DNA of 14,103 bases, from contig JAQGNM010000295.1 in assembly GCA_028291845.1 (NCBI GenBank), positions 1 to 14,103 on the forward strand, in the 5' to 3' direction. Position 1 is the stretch's first letter. The number at the start of each line of letters is the position of its first letter. The stretch is from Massilia sp. Its GTDB lineage: Bacteria; Pseudomonadota; Gammaproteobacteria; Burkholderiales; Burkholderiaceae_D. The notes beneath the pieces are model-generated. The model searched no databases, had not been told where the DNA came from, and worked only from the letters and a program-made list of their open reading frames with translations. Shown in pieces: positions 7,736 to 14,103 of this stretch. A program made the position numbers and the translations under genes.

Positions 7736-8332
7736 TCAGATTGCCCGTGCCGAACGGCGACGGCGCATGGCGCCCAGGCCGACTGCGCCTGCTGCCAGCA
7801 AGGCAAGCGTGCCCGGCTCCGGCACTTCGGTGCCGAAGTCGTTCAGGGTGAAGACCGGCTGGTTGGTGCCAGCAGACAATGCAATGCCGTTGACATAGCC
7901 ACGCGTGAACGCGCCATTGTTATCCACATAAACGAGTTCAGCAAACGGCGTCGCTGCGTTCAGCGACCCCAGGTAGGCATTAGGGACGGCTTTGAAACTA
8001 TCAGCAGGGCCGAAATTGTCTGTGGTGCCGTAAGCCGCGGCATTCGAAGTGGCCGCATAGGGGTTGCCGAAGACAGAGCTGCCGGAACTCATTCCGCTGA
8101 TAATTACACCGTCAGCAGTCCAGGTGATGCTGAAGTCGCTCTCGGTATCGTTGTCCAGATCGATGTAGTAGCTTGGGCTATTGATGCTGTTGAAAACCAC
8201 CGGCGTGAAACCGTCTGGCGCCGAGCTGACAAAGGCTGCCTGTGCCGGCGCGGCAAAGCCGGCGCCAATGGCTGCTGAGAGCAGCGCGAATTTGAACGAA
8301 GTGCTGCACTTGCTGTTGACGGTGTGGGACAT
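7736..8332 (-). CDS. PEP-CTERM sorting domain protein
   Basis: Exported protein of 198 residues expected to be processed by an exosortase and linked to the cell surface or exopolysaccharide. A Sec signal peptide covers residues 1-32, with a hydrophobic core FALLSAAIGAGFAA and an AQA cleavage motif. The mature part (33-168) is rich in Ser, Asn, Asp and Ala with no recognised enzyme domain; YYIDLDNDTESDFSI near 56-69 looks beta-rich and may bind Ca2+. The C-terminus is a textbook sorting signal: VPEPGTLALLAAGAVGLGAM then RRRR (Pro-Glu-Pro at 171-173, membrane helix, basic tail). The ATG at 8332 is used because AGAGG lies upstream; an in-frame ATG at 8374 would place 14 extra residues before the signal peptide. 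No exosortase gene is in the window, so the processing enzyme must be elsewhere. The phosphatase-like TPR gene follows immediately. Confidence 0.9.
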   Translation of the reverse strand: MSHTVNSKCSTSFKFALLSAAIGAGFAAPAQAAFVSSAPDGFTPVVFNSINSPSYYIDLDNDTESDFSITWTADGVIISGMSSGSSVFGNPYAATSNAAAYGTTDNFGPADSFKAVPNAYLGSLNAATPFAELVYVDNNGAFTRGYVNGIALSAGTNQPVFTLNDFGTEVPEPGTLALLAAGAVGLGAMRRRRSARAI

Positions 8333-8424
8333 GAGGTAGCCTCTGATTAGTAAGGTCTGTATGATAACATTCATTGCAAAAAAGAAAAGAAGATTTTGAA
8401 CATTTATGGCGGAAATGCAACATA
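8333..8424. promoter_or_regulatory. Short divergent promoter region between PEP-CTERM and GNAT genes
   Basis: This 92-bp A/T-rich gap between two outward-facing start codons must drive both genes unless the transcripts start inside coding sequence. On the minus strand a TATCAT box lies near 8360 as a possible -10, but no good -35 is placed at the right distance. Only the location is supported; the exact promoter elements are not. Confidence 0.3.
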
Positions 8425-9312
8425 ATGCAAACTGCCGTTTTACTTTATTGCGAGGTCGTCATTTCTTTAACAACCACTATCGCCGCCGCCACCAACGCCC
8501 AGGCGCCGCTGTGCCGCCATTTGTTGCCAGCCGCCTTCCCACGCGTCGGTGCGGCGCCCGAACTGCTGGTCGCCAGCGGCGCCAATGGCGTGCATGGCGT
8601 GCTGGCGCTCGACTGGGTGTCGGACGGCTTCGTGCTGCACCTGCACGTCGTTCCCGCCAGCAGGCGTTGCGGCGTCGGCCGCGCGCTGGTGGCGCAGGCA
8701 GCGGCCATGGCGCGTGGCGAAACGCGCCGGCTGCGCACCGCTACACTGGTTTTCGAGACGAGCCCGGAAAGCGCTTTTCTGCGCTCTTGCGGTTTTACCG
8801 TCACGCGCCGATTGCTGGCTTTCGATACCGACGGCGGCCGCTACGGCCCCACCCTGAGCGCGCTGCTGCGACGTGCCGGAAAGCACGTGCCGCCGGGCTT
8901 GACGGTGGGGCCCCTGGCGAGCGCGCCAGCCGCCGGTGTCGCCGCGCTGGTCGGTTGGCAGTTCGGCGTGCTGCAACACGACGCCGTCGCCAAGCTCGAT
9001 CCACGCCATCCGGACCCGTACGACCAGCAACTGTCGCAAGTGCTGATGCGCGATGGTGTCGTCGTCGGCGCCATCCTCGGCCGGCGCTTCGGCAACATCA
9101 TCGAAGTCGATGTGAACGTCGTGGCGCCCTCGCTGCGGCACGGCCTGGCCAACCTGATGCTGCTCGAGGCCATCATGCGCCTCGGTGAGCAGGCCGGCGT
9201 GCAACGCGCGCGCTTTTCCTGCGAAGCACACGTGCGCGATACCGTCAACATCGGCGCACGCCTGTCGGCGGCGCGCATGCCGGACCAGTTGTCATACGCG
9301 TTGATGCTCTAA
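8425..9312 (+). CDS. Tandem GNAT-fold N-acetyltransferase
   Basis: GCN5-related acetyltransferase-like protein of 295 residues, about twice a single GNAT domain. The first half holds an acetyl-CoA-binding motif A: beta strand LHLHVVPASRR then R-C-G-V-G-R (81-86) leading into a helix, followed by ESAFLRSCGFTVTRRLLAF (115-133), the usual motif B region. The second half repeats the pattern: IIEVDVNVVAPSLRHGLANLMLLEA (225-249), with R-H-G-L-A-N in the pyrophosphate-loop position. The substrate is unknown. The ATG at 8425 is preferred over a TTG at 8374, which adds lysine-rich leader sequence; true similarity may begin only near TTTIAAATNA, so the start is uncertain. It is divergent from the PEP-CTERM gene and alone on its strand. 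Confidence 0.8.
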   Translation: MQTAVLLYCEVVISLTTTIAAATNAQAPLCRHLLPAAFPRVGAAPELLVASGANGVHGVLALDWVSDGFVLHLHVVPASRRCGVGRALVAQAAAMARGETRRLRTATLVFETSPESAFLRSCGFTVTRRLLAFDTDGGRYGPTLSALLRRAGKHVPPGLTVGPLASAPAAGVAALVGWQFGVLQHDAVAKLDPRHPDPYDQQLSQVLMRDGVVVGAILGRRFGNIIEVDVNVVAPSLRHGLANLMLLEAIMRLGEQAGVQRARFSCEAHVRDTVNIGARLSAARMPDQLSYALML

Positions 9313-9358
9313 GGCGTGATTATTTTTTAAGCCTGACCCTCTTTCTTCATATCCGAGC

Positions 9359-9372
9359 GCGCCTGAAGGCGC
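9359..9372. other. Perfect short palindrome downstream of the GNAT gene
   Basis: GCGCCT-GA-AGGCGC is a perfect 6-bp inverted repeat about 45 nt after the acetyltransferase stop. No T-tract follows, so it is not a convincing intrinsic terminator on the plus strand; it could be a weak or factor-assisted 3' hairpin. Confidence 0.3.
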
Positions 9373-9510
9373 ACCGGCTGCTCCCTTGCCGCCGGGACGT
9401 TATCGATCGTTACGCCATCAATCCGGCCCGACAGGCAATGTCGATACTGCGCCGTGCCAATTCAATAATGCGACGCCTATCGATATGTTCGTGATACGCT
9501 GTAATCGACT

Positions 9511-9540
9511 ACCGGGATATGCGTTCAAATACCCGGTTTT
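9511..9540 (+). terminator. Hairpin with TTTT tail in the leader of the DUF2231 gene
   Basis: ACCGGG (9511-9516) pairs with CCCGGT (9532-9537) over a 15-nt loop and is followed by TTT, giving a run of four T. It lies about 40 nt before the DUF2231 start. It may end read-through from the acetyltransferase, or act as an attenuator-like leader structure if the promoter is further upstream. Stem is short, so confidence is low. Confidence 0.35.
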
Positions 9541-9578
9541 ATCGTATTTTGGACGTACTTACATTGAAATGAAGCATC

Positions 9579-10052
9579 ATGAATATTAAAGAAAACCGCG
9601 TCATGACGACAGAACAACATGTATCGCGATACAGCATTACATCGGCAATTTTCAATGTGCTCGACCCGATTCCTTTCGGCTTATTCGTCGCTGTGCTGAT
9701 TTTCGACATCATTTATGCCAAGACGGGCTACATTCTTTGGATGAAAGGGGCGGCCTGGCTGGTGACCTTCGGATTGTTGTTTGCCATCATCCCTCAGCTG
9801 ATCAATCTTGCCCTGGTTTGGTTCAGCAAACGCCGGGTGCGTTCAAGCAAGCAGCTTATTAACTTCTGGCTCAATGTGGTCGGTATCGTTGCCGCGCTTA
9901 TCAACGCCTTCGTCCACAGCCGGGATGCTTATGCAGTGATGCCGGCCGGGCTATGGCTGTCCGTCGTGACGGTACTGGCGATGGCCATCGGGCGAATTAT
10001 TCTGGTTGGAGATAGAGTTATTTACAAGGAACTGAGCCATGTACAAGCGTAA
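9579..10052 (+). CDS. DUF2231-like integral membrane protein
   Basis: Small inner-membrane protein of 157 residues with four predicted membrane helices: about 32-48, 55-80, 92-112 and 120-143. PFGLFVAVLIFDIIYAKTG corresponds to the F-P-I-G-L-x-x-x-A-x-x-F-D-L segment of DUF2231 proteins, and NFWLNVVGIVAALINAFVHSRDA fits their third helix; family assignment is from memory. The histidine that often precedes the first helix is replaced by NVLDPIP. Function is unknown; the family is often found beside PQQ beta-propeller dehydrogenase-like proteins, so a role as membrane partner or in electron transfer is a guess. The ATG at 9579 or an in-frame ATG at 9603 could start it; neither has a strong ribosome site. 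It overlaps the next gene by 14 bp, so the two form one operon. Confidence 0.82.
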   Translation: MNIKENRVMTTEQHVSRYSITSAIFNVLDPIPFGLFVAVLIFDIIYAKTGYILWMKGAAWLVTFGLLFAIIPQLINLALVWFSKRRVRSSKQLINFWLNVVGIVAALINAFVHSRDAYAVMPAGLWLSVVTVLAMAIGRIILVGDRVIYKELSHVQA

Positions 10053-11367
10053 ACAAGGGTGGCAGCGCGCCTTGGGGATGGCAGCCGGTTTGTCGCTGGT
10101 ATTAAGTGCGTGCGGCGAAAAAGCAAAGGTCGACCCTGCGATGCAAATCGGCGCCAATCCGATCCTGCCGAGCGCGCAAGATTTCCTGGTCCCGCCGATG
10201 CAGGTTCCTGACGGGGTAGGCTGGAAGGGGGATGCAACGCCCAAAGTCGCTGCCGGGCTCCACATCGAAAAAATTGCTTCCGGACTTCTACACCCACGCC
10301 AGATCCTCGTTTTACCCAACCAGGATGTGCTCGTCGTGGAGGCAAACGGACCGGGCGAGGAAGCGGTCACGACGCCGAAGCAGGTCATTGCGGGGATTAT
10401 CAAAGGCAGGTCTGGCAAAGGCGGCAAGGGCGGCAACCGCATCACCTTGCTGCGCAAGAAAGCTGGTTCCACCGGCGAATGGGAACAGCACGTCTACATC
10501 GACAAGCTGCATTCACCGTTTGGTATCCAGCTGGTCGGCGACACCTTGTATGTCGCCAACACCGGCAATATCATGAAGTACCATTACACCGCGGGTGAGA
10601 CCAGAATGTCCGACCCGGGAGTCGAGCTGGGCGACCTGCCAAGTACGGTCAACCATCATTGGACCAAAGCCCTGCTGGCTAGTCCGGATGGCAAGAAGCT
10701 GTATGTCGGCAGCGGCTCGAACAGCAATATCACGGAAAACGGCATGGAGGTGGAGTACCGGCGCGCTGCCGTGCTGGAGGTCGATACCGCCAACGGCGCC
10801 AGCCGTGTGTTTGCTTCGGGTATCCGCAATCCGACAGGCCTGCAATGGGACCCGCAGTCCGGAAAACTATGGGCCATCGCCCACGAGCGCGACGAAATTG
10901 GCGCCGACCTGGTGCCGGATTATCTGACGTCGGTGCAGGAAAAAGGCTTTTATGGCTGGCCTTACAGCTATTATGGCCAGCACATCGATCACCGCGTCAT
11001 GCCGCAGCGGCCGGATCTGGTCAAGACCGCCATCAAACCGGATTATGCCCTGGGCTCGCACGTGGCGGCACTGGGTTTGCTGTTTTATAGCGGGGATGAA
11101 CTGCAGAAATACAAGGGCGGCGCATTTGTCAGTGAGCACGGTAGCTGGGATCGCTCTCCGCTAAGCGGCTATCAAGTTGTGTACGTCCCGTTTGCGAACG
11201 GCATGCCGAGCGGTGCTGCTCAGCCTGTGGTTACCGGTTTTTATTCCGCTGACCAAAAACAGCTGTATGGGGCGCCGGTCGGACTGGCGCAGGACGCGCA
11301 AGGCGCATTGCTGTTCGCTGACGATGTCGGTAACGTGATCTGGCGGGTGACAAGCCTCAAGCAGTAA
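10039..11367 (+). CDS. Sorbosone/PQQ glucose dehydrogenase-like beta-propeller lipoprotein
   Basis: 442-residue exported protein of the soluble glucose/sorbosone dehydrogenase family, a six-bladed beta-propeller that uses PQQ to oxidise sugars or aldehydes in the periplasm. The N-terminus has a positively charged start, a hydrophobic core and a lipobox LSAC with Cys25, so it is probably lipid-anchored. Family landmarks: GLLHPRQILVLPNQDVLVVE (82-101), HSPFGIQLVGDTLYVAN (158-174), HHWTKALLASPDGKKLYVG (206-224), GIRNPTGLQWDP with Arg263-Asn264 (equivalent to PQQ-contacting residues in characterised members), SEHGSWDR (365-372) and NVIWRV near the end. A Gly/Lys-rich insert, GRSGKGGKGG (123-132), interrupts the first blades. 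The ATG at 10039 has AAGGA 8 nt upstream and lies inside the end of the DUF2231 gene, so translation is coupled. Actual PQQ binding and substrate are unverified. Confidence 0.9.
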   Translation: MYKRKQGWQRALGMAAGLSLVLSACGEKAKVDPAMQIGANPILPSAQDFLVPPMQVPDGVGWKGDATPKVAAGLHIEKIASGLLHPRQILVLPNQDVLVVEANGPGEEAVTTPKQVIAGIIKGRSGKGGKGGNRITLLRKKAGSTGEWEQHVYIDKLHSPFGIQLVGDTLYVANTGNIMKYHYTAGETRMSDPGVELGDLPSTVNHHWTKALLASPDGKKLYVGSGSNSNITENGMEVEYRRAAVLEVDTANGASRVFASGIRNPTGLQWDPQSGKLWAIAHERDEIGADLVPDYLTSVQEKGFYGWPYSYYGQHIDHRVMPQRPDLVKTAIKPDYALGSHVAALGLLFYSGDELQKYKGGAFVSEHGSWDRSPLSGYQVVYVPFANGMPSGAAQPVVTGFYSADQKQLYGAPVGLAQDAQGALLFADDVGNVIWRVTSLKQ

Positions 11368-11402
11368 AGCAAATCCGCGCGCCGCATCGGCCGCGGTTTG
11401 CT
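11368..11402. terminator. Strong hairpin between convergent genes, likely bidirectional terminator
   Basis: AGCAAA (11368-11373) pairs with TTTGCT (11397-11402); inside, CCGCG pairs with CGCGG and GCCG with CGGC around a CAT loop, giving about 15 paired positions with two single-base bulges. It starts immediately after the propeller gene's stop and lies 57 bp before the convergent P450 stop. Both outer flanks are AT-rich (AAA/TTT), which suits terminating in both directions, though no long T-tract follows. Confidence 0.6.
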
Positions 11403-11459
11403 ATTGGGTACATGGTTCGATCGGCCGCGGATCGTCAAGCCCCGTCGCCGCGCGCACTG

Positions 11460-12896
11460 TCAAGCGTGATCGGCGGCGCGTCCCCGCAACTGCATCCGCA
11501 AGGCCTCCGGCTCCATCACAAACCCCATGATCTCGCGTGGCTCGCCGCCACGCGCAGTGGCGACCGACAGAATATCGAAGCGCGCCAGCAGCATTGCGAT
11601 CGCTACCTTGATCTCCAGCAGCGCCAGATACCGTCCCGGACAGGTGCGCGGCCCCGCCCCGAAGGGCATCGCGGCCTTTTTGTCGACAGCCTCGTCCAGC
11701 CAGCGCTGGGGATCGAATTGCGCTGCGTTGGCAAACCAGGTGTCGTCGAGGCTGCTGCTGCGCATGACGCACCAGACAATGGTGCCGCGGTCGATCTGCA
11801 CGTCGCCGACGACGGTGTCGGCCAGGGCCTCCAGCGGAATGAACGCCGCCGGCGGTTTCAAGCGCAGCGCCTCATGCGCGCATGCTTCCACGTAATCGAG
11901 CTGGTCGACCTGTTCGATCGATAGCGCCTCGAGCTTCGGCGCGACGCGCAGGATTTCCTCGCGCGCCCGCTGCAGGGTGTGCGGATGGCGGTGCAGCAGA
12001 TAAATCAGCCAGGCCAGGCTGTTGGAGGTGGTGTCTTCGCCCGCCAACAGCATGTGCAGCACATTGCCCGCCACATTGCGCTCGCTGACACCGCTGTCCG
12101 CCTGCGCAGCGGCGGCCAGCATCGCTTCGAGCATATTACCGGGCCGCTGCGCGCGCAGTGGATCGTTGCGCATGCGTTGCCGTGCCTCGGCGACCAGCTT
12201 GTCGACGGCAATGCGGGTGCGCTCCACGCATCGATCGAGCGCATGGTCGCGCGGCAGTTTGATGTAGCGCCAATATGGGAAAGGCACCAGGCTGCGCCGG
12301 GCCACCGCCGGCAGGATCTTGTCGAGATCGCGCTGGATGGCGTTGTCTCCCGTCTCGATGGTGTTGACATCGCTGCCGAACGCCAGGCCGGCGACGATGT
12401 CGACCGTGTACAGCCGCAACTCGGCGCCCAGGTCGATCTGCCGTTGCGCATCGGCCGCGGCCTCCCAGCGGCGTTGCAGGCGCTGCGCCACCTGGACCAA
12501 GGTCGGAAAATACGATTTGACCGCATGCGGGGCAAAGGCCTGCATCACCATTTTGCGCTGGTTGCGCCAAGCTTCTCCCTCGGCATCGAATACGCCCGGC
12601 AGACCGCCCATTTCTTCGGCTACCCTGGCGGTGACCGATGGCCGGCGAAAAGTCGTTGGCCGGGCGCGCAGCACCTGCGCAATCAAATCGGGATCGGCGA
12701 CCACCAGCATGGCAGCGCCGGGCAAGGAGACACGAAACAGCGGCCCATGCTGCCGGCTCCATTGCTCCATGTTCTGGTGAATGCGGGTGCGCTCCAGTTG
12801 CAGCGCATTCCCGAGTAGTGGCAGCGTGCGCGGCCCTGGCAGATCGGCGAGCCGGCGGTACGACGCCGTTGGCGCATGCTTGCTGATGACTTGCAT
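11460..12896 (-). CDS. Cytochrome P450
   Basis: Soluble haem-thiolate monooxygenase of 478 residues. Key motifs: proline-rich LPGPRTLPLLGN near 19-30, W110-R111 (EAWRNQRK, C-helix haem propionate contact), I-helix oxygen-activation motif AGEDTT (285-290), E342-A-L-R345 (ExxR), the FDPQRW segment (394-399) in the PERF position, and haem loop FGAGPRTCPG (412-421) with Cys419 as iron ligand. No N-terminal membrane anchor is seen. The ATG at 12896 is chosen because AAGGAAGGAA lies just upstream; the in-frame ATG at 12914 would add six residues. No ferredoxin or reductase gene is adjacent, so redox partners are elsewhere; no fused reductase is present. Substrate unknown; LPGPRTLPLLGN and the overall layout recall fatty-acid or terpenoid-type P450s, but this is only a guess. 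Divergent from the SDR gene. Confidence 0.95.
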   Translation of the reverse strand: MQVISKHAPTASYRRLADLPGPRTLPLLGNALQLERTRIHQNMEQWSRQHGPLFRVSLPGAAMLVVADPDLIAQVLRARPTTFRRPSVTARVAEEMGGLPGVFDAEGEAWRNQRKMVMQAFAPHAVKSYFPTLVQVAQRLQRRWEAAADAQRQIDLGAELRLYTVDIVAGLAFGSDVNTIETGDNAIQRDLDKILPAVARRSLVPFPYWRYIKLPRDHALDRCVERTRIAVDKLVAEARQRMRNDPLRAQRPGNMLEAMLAAAAQADSGVSERNVAGNVLHMLLAGEDTTSNSLAWLIYLLHRHPHTLQRAREEILRVAPKLEALSIEQVDQLDYVEACAHEALRLKPPAAFIPLEALADTVVGDVQIDRGTIVWCVMRSSSLDDTWFANAAQFDPQRWLDEAVDKKAAMPFGAGPRTCPGRYLALLEIKVAIAMLLARFDILSVATARGGEPREIMGFVMEPEALRMQLRGRAADHA

Positions 12897-12926
12897 GTAA
12901 TTCCTTCCTTTCAATGGTAGGGCGTC

Positions 12927-12949
12927 AGTCCGCCTGCTGCAGCCGGACT
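12927..12949. promoter_or_regulatory. 23-bp imperfect palindrome in the P450 leader
   Basis: AGTCCG (12927-12932) and CGGACT (12944-12949) are perfect inverted arms, with CTG/CAG pairing further in around a CTG centre and one mismatched pair. It lies 30 bp upstream of the P450 ATG. It could be an operator bound by a dimeric repressor or an mRNA hairpin in the 5' leader. No regulator gene is adjacent. Confidence 0.4.
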
Positions 12950-13053
12950 TGTTGAACGTTGGCGATATAGGATGCCATAGTTGATGTTTGGCAGGATATA
13001 CAAAGCGTTCGCTAGTGCGGATCGAGAAAACGCCACCCTGCGGGCATCCTTAC

Positions 13054-13081
13054 GCTGCGTGCTGCGTGCTGCGTGCTGCAT
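13054..13081. repeat. 7-bp tandem repeat, almost four copies
   Basis: GCTGCGT occurs three times in direct succession (13054-13074) and a fourth copy, GCTGCAT, differs at one base (13075-13081). It lies in the P450/SDR intergenic region, about 80 bp upstream of the SDR start. Slippage would change spacing in steps of 7 bp. Any regulatory effect is inferred. Confidence 0.85.
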
Positions 13082-13160
13082 CCCGCAAGTGCGCCGCGTG
13101 CGCCGGCACGCGCACAGGAAGGTTAGAGTATTCGGGACCATGTCTTCACAGGAGAATCCG

Positions 13161-14000
13161 ATGAACCAGCCCGTTCAGCAGCAGCACTCACCCGGCATCG
13201 AAAGAGAACTGAAACCGGCCGCCGACCATGGCGAGCACAGCTACCGGGGATCCGGCAAACTCGAGGGCAAGGCCACCGTGATCACCGGCGGCGACAGCGG
13301 TATCGGCCGCGCCGTCGCGCTGGCGTTTGCGCGCGAAGGCGCCGACGTCGTGATCGCCTATCTCAACGAACACGAGGACGCCCGCGAAACCGCGCGCCTG
13401 GTCGAAGAAGCGGGCCGGCGCGCCGTGCTGGTGCCGGGCGATATCAGCGTCGCGGCGCATTGCCGCGATATCGTCCAGCGCGCCCACGACGCCTTCGGGC
13501 GCATCGACGTGCTGGTCAACAACGCGGCCTTCCAGATGAGCCACGACAGTCTCGAGGACATCCCGGACGAGGAGTGGGAATACACTTTCAAGGTCAACAT
13601 CACGGCGATGTTCCACATCTGCAAGGCGGCGGTCAAGCACATGCCGCCCGGCTCCTCCATCATCAACACCACCTCGGTCAATTCGGACAATCCGAAACCG
13701 ACCTTGCTGGCCTACGCCGCCACCAAGGGCGCCATCGCCAACTTCAGCGCCGGCCTGGCGCAGCTGCTTGCTGAAAAGGGGATTCGCGTCAATTCGGTCG
13801 CCCCGGGGCCGATCTGGACCCCGCTGATTCCATCGACCATGCCGCCCGACCAGGTGCAAAGCTTCGGGCAGCAGGTGCCGATGAAGCGCCCCGGTCAGCC
13901 GGCGGAAGTGGCGCCCGTGTACGTGTTGCTGGCGTCGGATCAGGCCAGTTATATCTCCGGCGCGCGCATTGCCGTGACCGGCGGTACGCCGATTTTGTAG
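13161..14000 (+). CDS. Short-chain dehydrogenase/reductase, stress-type with hydrophilic N-terminal extension
   Basis: Classical SDR oxidoreductase of 279 residues, NAD(P)(H)-dependent and cytoplasmic. Rossmann cofactor motif TGGDSGIG (42-49), NNAA (120-123), Asn146, Ser172 and Y185-x-x-x-K189 form the expected cofactor site and catalytic tetrad; PGPIWTPL (215-222) and the C-terminal ISGARIAVTGG are also typical. The ~30-residue polar N-terminal stretch before the core, including ERELKPAADHGEHSYRGSGKLEGK, resembles the bacterial general-stress SDR group (YdaD/YhdF/YhxC-like) often annotated as glucose 1-dehydrogenase-like; family placement is from memory. The ATG at 13161 is preferred because AGGAG lies 8 nt upstream; an in-frame ATG at 13140 would add seven residues. 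Divergent from the P450, with no evident shared pathway. Confidence 0.92.
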   Translation: MNQPVQQQHSPGIERELKPAADHGEHSYRGSGKLEGKATVITGGDSGIGRAVALAFAREGADVVIAYLNEHEDARETARLVEEAGRRAVLVPGDISVAAHCRDIVQRAHDAFGRIDVLVNNAAFQMSHDSLEDIPDEEWEYTFKVNITAMFHICKAAVKHMPPGSSIINTTSVNSDNPKPTLLAYAATKGAIANFSAGLAQLLAEKGIRVNSVAPGPIWTPLIPSTMPPDQVQSFGQQVPMKRPGQPAEVAPVYVLLASDQASYISGARIAVTGGTPIL

Positions 14001-14103
14001 CGTTTGCTGCCAAATTTGCGTGCTGCTACTGAACAAACGCGCGAATGGTAACAAAAAACAACAAAAATCACCGTTTTTGCGCGGCAAAGTGATTAGTTTC
14101 CAC
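14001..14103. other. Non-coding tail after the SDR gene with two weak inverted repeats
   Basis: No gene is visible up to the window edge. GCGTTTG (14000-14006) and CAAACGC (14034-14040) are 7-bp inverted arms around a 27-nt loop, and CAAAAA (14062-14067) pairs with TTTTTG (14074-14079) over a 6-nt loop. Either might take part in transcription termination, but neither is a canonical GC-rich stem with a T-tract. Confidence 0.35.

Noticed and set aside
9359..9372. Perfect palindrome as an intrinsic terminator of the acetyltransferase gene
   Set aside because: No T-tract follows and the loop is only 2 nt if fully paired; recorded as a palindrome only.

Overview
The window looks like chromosomal DNA of a GC-rich betaproteobacterium, most likely an Oxalobacteraceae member of the Massilia/Duganella/Janthinobacterium type. 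This is inferred from a PEP-CTERM (exosortase-sorted) protein, a methyl-accepting chemotaxis protein of betaproteobacterial type, high-GC codon use and the general gene repertoire. No 16S rRNA, tRNA, insertion sequence, phage gene or CRISPR array was seen, so the genus is not proven.

Left part (1-3596, minus strand): a small catabolic-looking cassette read right to left. It encodes an ACS-type MFS transporter, then after a 279-bp gap an Fe(II)/2-oxoglutarate dioxygenase of the phytanoyl-CoA/ectoine-hydroxylase-like family, then, almost touching it, an NAD(P)-dependent aldehyde dehydrogenase that runs off the left edge. The order suggests uptake, hydroxylation and oxidation of an aldehyde product; the substrate is unknown. 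A near-perfect dyad lies 65 bp upstream of the dioxygenase start.

Middle-left (3597-6050): a 755-bp spacer with no convincing gene separates the cassette from a divergent chemoreceptor gene with a four-helix-bundle type sensor, HAMP and signalling domain. The receptor converges on the next gene across an inverted repeat.

Middle (6039-8332, minus strand): a PEP-CTERM surface/secreted protein followed by an alkaline-phosphatase-superfamily domain fused to TPR repeats. The phosphatase domain appears to have lost its metal ligands and its reading frame has no ATG/GTG/TTG start that includes the conserved N-terminus, so it may be a pseudoenzyme with a non-canonical start. Divergent from it is a tandem-GNAT acetyltransferase.

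Right part (9579-14000): a two-gene unit of a DUF2231 membrane protein and an overlapping lipoprotein of the sorbosone/glucose dehydrogenase-like PQQ beta-propeller family. A strong hairpin separates it from a convergent cytochrome P450, which is divergent from a stress-type short-chain dehydrogenase. The P450/SDR gap holds a 23-bp palindrome and a 7-bp tandem repeat.

Most genes are ordinary in family. The parts most worth a second look are the degenerate phosphatase-TPR protein next to a PEP-CTERM protein, the unassigned dioxygenase/dehydrogenase/transporter cassette, and the DUF2231-PQQ lipoprotein pair.
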